A stretch of DNA of 64,000 nt, from assembly GCA_947646735.1 (NCBI GenBank), contig CANTFK010000982.1, positions 1 through 64,000 on the forward strand, written 5' to 3'. The DNA comes from Peronospora farinosa. Its lineage: Eukaryota > Oomycota > Peronosporomycetes > Peronosporales > Peronosporaceae. Below are positions 55,564-64,000 of this stretch, piece by piece. The first letter of the stretch is position 1. Every line of letters begins with the position of its first letter. A model generated the notes under the pieces. The model searched no databases. It was not told the DNA's origin and saw only the letters and a program-made list of their open reading frames with translations. A program made the position numbers and the translations under genes.

Positions 55564-55781
55564 GGTACAAAAACGCGGGCATTCATAGATTAGCAGACAT
55601 GCGCTGACGCATGTGCTACGTCGTATATGGCCGAAATTTACTTATGGCGTTTTAGTACTTAGCAAAAGAGAGAGGTGCTGATGATTTTTGCTGCGTCAAG
55701 CTTAAGCTTACCTGTTATAACTTATGGTACATTTTTTAGCTTCATTATCTAATTCACTAGGTTTAACTAAAAACGCAAGGT

Positions 55782-56541
55782 GCCAACTTGATGACCCGAG
55801 GTCTGGGCGTGGGATGTCCGACAACGTCTTGCGTAAACCATTAGTTAATCCACGCGGTTCTAACTAGAGCTGCTGCAATGGCACTGTAGAAGTCCGACCA
55901 TGTCACGTGTTATTGCTGGAGGCGATTATCTTTTTTGGGTACATTACAGTCATTTAATTATTCAAACGACCCGAAAATGTCCGTCCGATTAAGGTCGACA
56001 CGCCCCTCGTCGCTTTGTAAGCTTCGTATTGCTACATGCTACATGTACGCTACACCGACGTGCCTTTCTACTAACCATCATCATTGCGCTTCTTATCGAC
56101 GTGCGCTGTCCCATTCCTTTCGAGCCAGTGACCTAAGTCCCCACGTAGAGGGAGGCGACCATGTCGTAATTCGGCTACATGTCGGCAAACAATTTTGAGT
56201 CAAAGAGTAAAGGACCTTGACTAAATGACACTGCGATGACTACATGGCTATGAGAGTGCTGGAGACTATTCCTTGTGTGAGGTCATGGGGCAGGATATAC
56301 GAAGTGTGTACATTCGTTTTAAATAGCAATGACCATCAACTTTTGAATGGGCAGTTCACCGTTTGTTCATTTGTTCACATGCCTACACAACCCTTGCACC
56401 ACGCGTCTCCTCGGTTTACACGTAGCGTCTACGTGATAAGCCTCATAAGCTTTCAGGGTGACGGCGGAAAATAAGCGACATGCGTGCGGTACGAGTCTAC
56501 GATCAAATTGCTCAGCTAGAGTAAAATACTATCTCGATAAA
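55782..56541. other. Stretch without a recognisable gene
   Basis: Between the right arm and OG-A copy 2. ORFs of 76-87 codons (55935-56198, 56244-56474) show no recognisable motif. Nothing else is seen. Confidence 0.5.
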
Positions 56542-57150
56542 TGTAACAGGGTATCTAGTTACACGTAAACCTTAAGTAATATACTTAATGTTTGGTCTAA
56601 AAGTATCCATGATTACTCTTGACCTGTCACTTGGGTGCGATACACAAATGTGATCCACCCTCGTGAATGTGATATCCATTGATGGATTCACATGAGAAGA
56701 GATGACGCTAGTTGAAGCTAGGCATCGCGACGTCTCAGAAGGACGTCAGTTGCGATCTTAAATCTAGATTTAAGATCATGCGACAGGATACGCTTCTAAA
56801 GAGTCGCGTATCCGATCTATATATATATACATACATATATAGCCAATTAGTAGTTAAGTATATATTTAGTTATAATTAATTAAATATAACTCAGTCTTGA
56901 ATTTGCTAAATTCCGAAGCACCACGCACGAGATTTGAAAAGCTTCTGCGTGACGTCGGTGCTTTCTTGTTAAGAAGTTCGTTGCACTCTCGCTTAAGCGA
57001 GAGGCAACTGGTGGTACGACTGCTTAAGCAGTCGACCAACCCTCCCAACCACCCTCGCACGCGAAGGTAAGGCGGTCTAACCGCTTCCTCGCTTGTGCAT
57101 AAGGTGTGTGCTCGTAGTACGAGGCAACTTCATAGAAGTGCCCGTCTACA
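56542..57150 (+). repeat. OG-A copy 2 5' LTR
   Basis: 609 bp, TGTAACAGGGT ... CCGTCTACA. It carries the same palindromes as copy 1: 56986-57003, 57017-57034, and a longer 24-bp perfect palindrome at 56754-56777 (GATCTTAAATCT and its complement). A TA-rich run lies near 56816-56840. Confidence 0.9.
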
Positions 57151-57151
57151 C

Positions 57152-57168
57152 TTGGTAGCACTAGTAGT
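57152..57168 (+). promoter_or_regulatory. OG-A primer-binding site
   Basis: TTGGTAGCACTAGTAGT directly follows the LTR; TGG matches the complement of a tRNA 3' CCA end. The same sequence follows the LTR of copy 1. Which tRNA is used cannot be told here. Confidence 0.5.
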
Positions 57169-57194
57169 CCTTCCCACGACCCGTCTCTCTGAGC

Positions 57195-58319
57195 GTGCGT
57201 GTGGTTGAGATGGTCCTTAATATGGACTGGAGTGACTTCCCTCACCTCTCCCAACATCATAGGGAGTTGGCAGAGCATATGGCGCAGGGACTTGGTGAAC
57301 AAGCCCTGGTCAACCTCTTGCATTGTCCTCCTGAGCAACATGTTGCTCAGTTGGAGCAATTTGAGGCGTTTGTGCTCGGACAGCGTAGAAACGCGTCCGA
57401 GGTAAACAGCCAAGCCACCGCTGAGTCCATCACTAAGACTCAGGATGCGCTTAGGCTTGAGCAGGCACGTAATGAGTCACTAAACAGAACTGTTGAGACG
57501 CTCTCTGCCCGGCCTACTCAACCGAGGCCCATTCGGATGGACCGTCCGAAGTTCGATGGAACTATCCCTCACACGATTGTTCATTGGCTATTAGCAGTGG
57601 AGCAATGTGGAGTGGCGCAGCTCATCGAAGACAACACCAGAATGGTGTCGTATGCCATGTCCAACTTGCGTGGCAAAGCGTCAGAGTGGGCATACTCTGC
57701 GCTGATGGATAATGCTGATGCATTTCCATCATGGGCGATCTTTATGGCAAAGATTCGCGCCATGTACCAGCCGCCTAACAACGAAGTGTTGCTTATGACG
57801 CGCTTCTTTGGAGCACGACAGGCGAAACGCTCTATGCAAGAATTTGTGCAGGAGATGCGTTCGCTGTCGGCGTCCATCAATGGGGAACCGATACCAGAAC
57901 GTATCAAGGTGGCCACGTTCATGAATGGACTTAGGCACGGCCCATCGCGTCAGGCCCTTTTTAGAAAGGTTCCAGCGACGATGGAAGAGGCAATTGACAT
58001 TGCCTTAGTTGAGGAGCAATCCTACAACAGCGCCTCGGCGACAGCCTATTACAGGCCGTCGACCGAAAGGTCTGATGCCACTCCTATGGAGTTAGGCAAT
58101 GCAGATGTGATCTGCTATAAGTGCGGCAAGCGAGGCCATATGATGGCTCGCTGCTATGCCAAAGTAGCAGCTGGTGCTAAGGCAGCCAGCAAAAGGTCTC
58201 CCAACCCGAAGGGAGGTGCGAAAAATCAGCGTGCACGACGCACGGGTTCAGCACCTGCCCAAGATGGGGAAATGCGGGAGCGCAGTAGGGGCGGGATGCC
58301 CTACTGTCGCGGACTCTGA
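57195..58319 (+). CDS. OG-A copy 2 gag
   Basis: Intact 374-aa gag. N-terminal segment MRVVEMVLNMDWSDFPHLS, then a helical region (EQHVAQLEQFEAFVLGQRRN). The capsid-like domain lies at about 115-275 (RPKFDGTIPHTIVHWLLA, LRGKASEWAYSALM, FFGARQAKRSMQEF). A single CCHC knuckle (CYKCGKRGHMMARC) lies at about 312-325, with a basic tail (KAASKRSPNPKGGAKNQRAR). It overlaps the start of the pol frame by 146 bases in another register, consistent with frameshift expression of pol. It forms the particle that packages element RNA. Confidence 0.85.
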   Translation: MRVVEMVLNMDWSDFPHLSQHHRELAEHMAQGLGEQALVNLLHCPPEQHVAQLEQFEAFVLGQRRNASEVNSQATAESITKTQDALRLEQARNESLNRTVETLSARPTQPRPIRMDRPKFDGTIPHTIVHWLLAVEQCGVAQLIEDNTRMVSYAMSNLRGKASEWAYSALMDNADAFPSWAIFMAKIRAMYQPPNNEVLLMTRFFGARQAKRSMQEFVQEMRSLSASINGEPIPERIKVATFMNGLRHGPSRQALFRKVPATMEEAIDIALVEEQSYNSASATAYYRPSTERSDATPMELGNADVICYKCGKRGHMMARCYAKVAAGAKAASKRSPNPKGGAKNQRARRTGSAPAQDGEMRERSRGGMPYCRGL

Positions 58320-61300
58320 AGCTACCCCTAAGTTCAGAGTGATAGAACAAATGGGTAGCATAGTCCCTGAGGTTCCGAAAGGTCGGACCTCAACCCTTTT
58401 GGTCTATAACGCTCGAGTACGAGGCTATGACCAAGTGATGACCCTTCTCGTGGATTCGGGTGCATCACAAAACTTTGTGAAACTCGCGGCTCTGAAAAAG
58501 AGACCGGCGAGTTATGAGTCGCTTTGCCAGGATGGCAAGCGAGAAGAGGCGATCGTTCGTTTAGCGAACGGCGCGCTCGTTAAATCGGAGGGAGTTCAAG
58601 TTGAACTCGCCTTCAGTTTCAGTGACTTCTCTTGTAAAGAGAAGTTCACAGTGCTAGGTATGGAGAGTCCGTATGACCTCATCCTAGGCATGCCTTGGTT
58701 GGCTAAACACCAACCATGGATAGATTGGCGTACACGCACAGTCGCTAGCTCTACGCAAGACACCGGAAAGGATGTGTTCTAGCGAGAGGCTTATGTGACT
58801 GATGCTGTGTTCAACACAGTCGAGGGTGCGATGACGGTATGTCAATCGACACCAGGAACTACCCAGCTCGAAAGGAGTGGTGTAGCTGGAAGTGCACTGG
58901 CGGAAAGCCAGGTGACACATATTCCTACCCAGGTCGAAAAGACTGGTGTAGTGAATGGGGCGATGACAGGTAGTCATGCGTCCAATAGTCCTGCACAGAG
59001 CCGAGAGCCTGTGGCAGTTGATGGTGGGCTGACAGGAAGTCAAGCGCCACAAGAACCGGCACAGATCCAAGAGCCTGGTGCGGTTGGAAGGAGTGCGTTA
59101 GCCGAGATAGCAACGGCACCTTCTTCCAGGTCAAAGGTCGTGTTGACTCGAAGAACGAGCACCAGACGTATTAAGACGATCAAGGGCACGTCGAAACGAG
59201 TGACCCTTGGATCAGTCTCGGTACAAGAGGACGGACCTACGAACGAGTTGTTCGAGGCCGTCGAAGACAAAATGCCGGAGGCATCCTCACTTGAGGTGCT
59301 CCAACTTGTCTTGGCATCTGCCGAGGAGATAGTAAATCTCTCGGAGATGACGTGGGATCTGTTCCTGTCCGAACTAAAGGAAGGAAAGAACCACGAGATA
59401 GTCGCAGCAGTTCCAGAAGAGAACGTGGTGGACTGTTGCTCTTCATCCACAATGGATGAGAGCGTCTTGGAGACCGACAAAAAGAAACGGTTCGCTGCTC
59501 AAGGCTGGGATGCCTTGAAGGACAGTCCGTTCTATGATGTTCTGTGGAAACACCGTGATGTGTTTCCAGCAAAAGTGCCGATTCGCCTACCGGCCGATAG
59601 GGGCATCAGGCACTAGATTTACCTGAAGCCTAGCACCAAGTATTGTGTGACCAGGCAATGGCCGTTGCCGAAGGAACAAGTCGATTAAATCGATGAGTTT
59701 TTCGACAAGCGAGCCAAGGCGGGACATGTACGTGAGAGCAAGTCGCCTCACTGCAGCCCGACCTTCTGTGTGCGTAAAGCCACGGGTGGATGGCGCGTGG
59801 TTCATGATTATAATAATCTGAACACGGCCACCATTCCAGCTCAAAAACCGATACCGCGGAAAGATGTTTTGTTGAATTCCATGGGAAATTCAACTATCTT
59901 TTCCGCGTTGGATCTAAAGGATGGCTACTATCAGGTTCTCATGAGAGATACCGATGTAGCCAAAACGGCAGTAAGTACCCCAAGCGTTATGCTGTGGGAG
60001 TGGCTTGTGATGCCACAAGGGTTGCAAAATGCTCCAGCAACATTCAAACGAGTGGTAGCTCACGTGATGCGTCAGCACCGTGCCTACGCGCCCCATTACT
60101 TTGACGATGTATTCGTGCATAGTAGGGCGGAGGACGGTCTGAGCGCGATAGAGTCGCACAAGCGTCATTTAGACGCTGTGTTGCAGACTCTGGGTGACGC
60201 CCAATTATACGTGAACTTGCAAAAGTGCGTAATAGGGGTCCTCGAGATACCTTTACTGGGCTGCATTGTTGGTGCACATGGTGTACGAGCAGACCCAGAA
60301 AAGGTAAAGGCTATAAAGAAATGGCCAGTACCACGTCATGTGAAGGACCTGCGCCAATTTCTTGGGCTCGCTAATTACTTGCATAAGTACAGCAAGAATT
60401 ATGCGGAGCAGACTAAGCCATTGTATGATCTTTTGAAAAAAGATACAGCATGGACATGGTCTAAGAAACAAGAAGATGCGTTCACATCAGTGAAGCAATC
60501 TCTTGTAGAGGCACCGGTCTTGGCATTGCCAGACGCGGATAAGTCCTTAGCGTCGTCTGCGATGCAAGCAATTTTGGAATCGGCAGCGCGCTCAGCAGAA
60601 GGATGACAACAGGGTTGACCGTGTCATTTTTTATCAGTCTCGGCTTTTAAAAGCTGCCGAGGTGAATTACCCTGTGCATGACAAGGAGCTACTTTCAATT
60701 AAGTATGCCCTTGTAAAGTTTCGGATGCACCTCTTGGGCACCGAACCTTTTGTGGTTTATACGGATCACGCATCACTGCGGACCGCTATAAATTCACCGC
60801 ACCTCTCGCCGAGAATGGCAAGATGTCTAACTTTCTTCTCTGAATTTAATTTCAAAGTTGAATATAAACCGGGTAAAACGAATGTCTTGGCTGACGCGTT
60901 ATCGCGCAGACCAGACTTCGAGGCAAGACACCAGGAAAGTGTGTCTCGTGCGAAAGCACAAGTTGGTTCGTCAACATTGGCAGCCATGAAGGCCTACCAT
61001 GTGACGAGCTCAATGGCCTCCGATATCAAGGAGTGTTACAGTCAGGACGAACGTTGTCGCCTGCTGTTGGATCATTTTGGTGGACGAAAGGTTACCCTTC
61101 CGTCGCACCTCAAAGCGAAACTGAATCGCTTTAGCTACAGTGATGGCCTGTTATGGCATCAACTGTCACCCTGTGATCCCTTGAGAATATATGTCCCTCA
61201 TGACACAGATCTCAAGCTGATGATACTTCACGAGTGCCATGATGCGCCATCTAGTGGGCATCTGGGCCGTGAAAAGACATTCTTACGAGTGTCAGAGGAA

Positions 61301-63100
61301 TTTTGGTGGCCCCACCTATATCGGTGGGTGGCCAACTATATTCGCTCTTGCGAAGAGTGTCAGCGCATAAAGCCTGCACCTTCGAACAGTGCGCCACTGA
61401 AGCCACTGCCGATTCCAACGGATTGTTGGAAGTCGGTCAGTTTGGACTTCATGTTTGGCTTACCTCCTGACCATAAAGGCAGGACGGGGCTCGTCGTCTT
61501 TGTAGACAGATTGAGCAAAATGGTGCATTTGGCACCATGTAGCACCAAGATCTCAGGAAAAGAGGCTGCCCTCTTGTTTCTGGATCACGTGTATCGACTA
61601 CACGGGATGCCCGAGTCCATAGTATCGGACCGGGATCCGCGTTTTACGTCGGGTTTTTGGCGACATGTGTTTGAGCTGCTGGGTAGCAAGCTCCACATGT
61701 CAACCGCTGATCATCCCCAGACCGATGGCCAAACAGAACAGGCCAATCGAGTTGTGGCGGATGTGTTGCGTACAGTAGCGACTCTCAAAGAATGGAGCAA
61801 GCAATTGCCATTCGTGGAGTTCGCTATTAATAACAGTGTTCACGCCAGTACGGTTAAAAACCGTTTTACATTAACGGACTGCGTCATCCTCGAACGCCAG
61901 TCTCGTTTGTACGCAGCCCGAGTCTTAATGGGGGAGGGCCCCTCACTTCGCTCGGTGCGAATGCCAAAGAGGGCCAAGGATGCCCTAGTGACACTGCTAA
62001 TTTAGCAGTGGTCACGACACCTATAGGTGTCACAAAGGAGGCACGGAAAGAAATGCCAGTGCTCCTTGAAGATGGCACTATAGTGTTATCAACAGCGTCG
62101 ACCCATGAACGACCTATTGGAGGCGTCATAGGCGAGCTGGATGCTAAAAGCGTGAGCGAAGCTCAGCGCTTTGTGGATGAGCGATTAGCCATCACACGTA
62201 AAGGCCGTGACGCGATGGCAAGCGCACAGGACAAGCAAAAACAATATGCAGACCAGCATGGTCGCAAAAACAATGAACACTTTAGTGTGGGGGACAAAGT
62301 GCTATTAAGTACTGCTACCCTACCTAAACATGCAATTTCTGTACTACCTGGTGGTACTACTAAGCTATTGCCCCGGTTCATTGGGCCCTTTACAGTGGTT
62401 GAAGAAGTTGGAGACCTAAATTATAGGCTCACTCTCCTACCGTATAGAAGACGCACCCCGTATTCTACGTGGGCCGTCTGAAGCGGTATGTAGATCCACA
62501 ATAGATCACATATCCGCATCATCCAACGATACCGATGATGACGTCGACTGTGAGTCGAGTGTCGCGGCCGATCAGGCGACGAGGAAGCCGATAGGCTCCC
62601 CGTATACGAACGAGGCGATAGAGGACTCGGCGATCGAGGAGGACTCCGCGCTTGACGCGGGTCTCTCATCACCATTCGCTCTAAGATGTCCAAACGGGTC
62701 TTCAGGCGGTCATACCCCTGACGGTCTCTTGTCCTCACATCGCGCAGATCCGAGGTCAGTCGCGAGACTTGACTCTCGAGATCTGTCACCTGCCGCTTCA
62801 GCGCAGCGGACTCAGCCTGCGACTGAACAGCAGCAGGGTAGGCAGCCGCGAGTAGGTGGGCGTAATCGCCGCTCCTATCGGGCGCCACCTGTGTTGGTGG
62901 ACACGGAAGGGAATACGCGCTTCCTTGTTGGAAGGCTGTTGGCCGACCGGTTTGTGAAGCGAAAGCTCCAAATCCTTGTCCAGTGGAAGGGTTACCCAAC
63001 GAGCTTTGACTCGTGGGAGCCTGTGGACGCTTTGCGCGTTGACGTGCCTGGGCTGGTGGCTGCTTATGTGAAGCAGCACCAGCTGTCTTCTTTCTGCTAG
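58174..63100 (+). pseudogene. OG-A copy 2 pol
   Basis: The first frame (58174-60606) holds the protease (LLVDSGASQNFVKL, about 58445-58490), a variable spacer and RT (GGWRVVHDYNNLN, HYFDDVFVHSRAED). It has in-frame stops at 58780-58782, 59614-59616 and 59686-59688, and a one-base deletion near 60546 relative to copy 1. The second frame, 60662-62005, has RNase H (VVYTDHASL) and integrase (HDAPSSGHLGREKT, CEECQR, SLDFMFGLP, VSDRDPRFTSGFW, TDGQTEQANR). The tail continues in 62008-62481, and a chromodomain (RFLVGRLL, LQILVQWKGYPTSFDSWEP) lies in 62729-63100. A shift near 61866 precedes the tail in both copies. Confidence 0.85.
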
Positions 63101-63957
63101 GTAGCAGAAGAAGCGTGGCGAGAATTAATTGGGGGTAGCTTACCGCCCATAATTTCATGCGCACGCTTTATGGCGAAGCTGATTCGCTGCGACCGTTGTT
63201 TCGTTGCATCATCCTGCAGCGTTACACGGCGCCGAAATTCAGCTTCATATTCGTCGGCTGTTTCGTTAGAACGCAGCACGACTGGAATTGGGAAAGCACG
63301 ACCAAGTGCTTTGCCCTGCTTTTTCCACAAAGGAAAGACGCTATAAAATCTATGAGCGTCTATAGTGGCACGCTGCAAAAGCGCTGCGCTAGACCCATCC
63401 GAGTTCATCCACTCAGATGGAGGTGGCATTGGTGGCAAGCCACCACTCACGTAGCCGCCCTCGCGACGGCGGGCTAGTGAGGCCGAAGGTGTACTTGGTG
63501 GAGCTTTAAGCTCACACTCACCTGAGTCTGACTCTCCATTATGGATTGTCAAGACATCAGCTTGAGAAGTCACATCTGACTGAGTCGCGACTACTCCTTT
63601 CGAAGTAGCGTGCTCAGTCTTAGTCGCTGCGCTCGTAGGCGCAGACGACGGGGTTTTACCTTCGCTTGTAGGAAACATAGATGCTTCCTCAAGGACGGGT
63701 GCCTCAAATGATGGGGACATATGTCCCATCAATGCACTATGTTCATCGCCACTTTGGGGTGATGGCAATGGCGTAGTCTCATTGTAATCTACAATGAGAG
63801 ATGGATCTTCATCCACATTATCGTGAGATGGAAGATTCACCTCAGTGCCTGAAGCACTTTGCGACGGCTGCGATAAATCGCGGCGCGTGCGCTTAGTGCT
63901 GGACTGCATGGGTGTCTTTGCAGGCGACCCATCATTCTTACCACGTTTCGGTGGCAT
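62540..63957 (-). pseudogene. OG-A antisense coiled-coil ORF, copy 2
   Basis: Starts MPPKRGKNDGSPAKTPMQSS at 63957 and is open for 286 codons to 63097. The coding potential then continues in the frame of 63164-62421, so a single shift near 63110 separates the parts. The N-terminus is basic and Ser/Thr-rich, followed by acidic and Pro/Ser-rich stretches. A charged helix follows (TADEYEAEFRRRVTLQDDAT), then a coiled coil (ALKRQVTDLESQVSRL, RLKTRLDILERMV), and an Arg/Ser/Pro-rich tail ending RRHHRYR. Copy 1 has a stop directly after this tail; here TAG reads TGG and the frame runs on. The coiled-coil part lies opposite the chromodomain and linker codons. It could be an accessory protein; the function is unknown. 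Confidence 0.65.
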
Positions 63958-63984
63958 GAGTACTGAGCAGACTAAAGCGGCGCG

Positions 63985-63991
63985 TATATAA
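63985..63991 (-). promoter_or_regulatory. TATA-like box of OG-A antisense ORF (copy 2)
   Basis: TTATATA on the minus strand, 28-34 bases upstream of the ATG at 63957, at the same distance as TTTATAAA in copy 1. The surrounding GCCGTTATATACGCGC is otherwise conserved between copies. Confidence 0.4.
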
Positions 63992-64000
63992 CGGCTCGCC

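Larger units (their letters stand above)
49650..55781 (-). repeat. Right arm of ~6 kb inverted duplication
   Basis: Reverse-complement copy of 11996-18370. The outer end is AAAACGCAAGGT (55781), matching 11996. It carries a disrupted LPMO, a TIR element with a 204-bp insertion, the unrecognised ORF cluster and an intact START/FYVE gene. Confidence 0.9.
56542..64000 (+). mobile_element. OG-A Gypsy retrotransposon, copy 2 (runs off window)
   Basis: Plus-strand element beginning with its 5' LTR at 56542; the 3' LTR lies beyond the window. It contains intact gag, a pol with three in-frame stops and two frameshifts, and a convergent antisense ORF whose TATA-like box lies just inside the window end. 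It is better preserved than copy 1 and lacks the solo LTR insertion. Confidence 0.9.

Noticed and set aside
11996..55781. Inverted arms as a viral or plasmid genome with terminal repeats
   Set aside because: The arms carry ordinary eukaryotic genes and the core is nested retrotransposons; no replication or capsid genes of a virus or plasmid were seen.

Overview
The window looks like accessory, repeat-packed nuclear DNA of a plant-associated oomycete, probably a Peronosporales (Phytophthora or a downy mildew). The basis is a secreted AA17-type lytic polysaccharide monooxygenase (LPMO), a START/FYVE-like protein of a type abundant in oomycetes, compact gene structure, and chromodomain Gypsy (Ty3) retrotransposons. 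No tRNA, rRNA, CRISPR or bacterial operon was seen. Host-type genes fill only about 10% of the window. Family names OG-A to OG-D are mine.

Layout. 1-11995: nested Gypsy debris, comprising the 3' end and a satellite-bearing LTR of OG-D (1-3427), a deletion derivative of OG-B (3428-8483, minus strand), and two head-on OG-D pol fragments plus LTR pieces (8484-11995). 11996-18370: left arm of a ~6 kb inverted duplication carrying a frameshifted START/FYVE gene, unrecognised ORFs, a TIR element and an LPMO gene. 18371-19650: no recognisable gene. 19650-31680: a decayed LINE (minus strand) split by OG-A copy 1 (19998-29778, 608-bp LTRs, 5-bp target duplication TCCAT), itself interrupted by a solo OG-D LTR (20822-22509). 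32233-49032: tandem OG-C array, LTR - full element - LTR - short internal - LTR - short internal - LTR. 49033-49649: OG-B gag/LTR fragment. 49650-55781: right arm of the inverted duplication, with a broken LPMO copy and an intact START/FYVE gene. 55782-56541: no recognisable gene. 56542-64000: OG-A copy 2 (plus strand), running off the window.

The most unusual signal is that the OG-A, OG-B and OG-C/D families each have an extra ORF near the 3' LTR in antisense (convergent) orientation to gag-pol. In OG-A and OG-B this ORF encodes a coiled coil, overlaps the chromodomain-coding strand, and stops at the same landmark (the FYVGRL motif of the integrase tail); in OG-A it has its own TATA-like box. 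In OG-C and OG-D a different antisense protein is conserved at the amino-acid level. Other notable signals are 18-24 bp perfect palindromes in the OG-A LTR, dense short hairpins in OG-B, minisatellites inside the LTRs of OG-C and OG-D, and an LPMO core that has diverged strongly between two otherwise near-identical duplicate arms.

All family assignments come from reading motifs by eye; none was confirmed by a database search.
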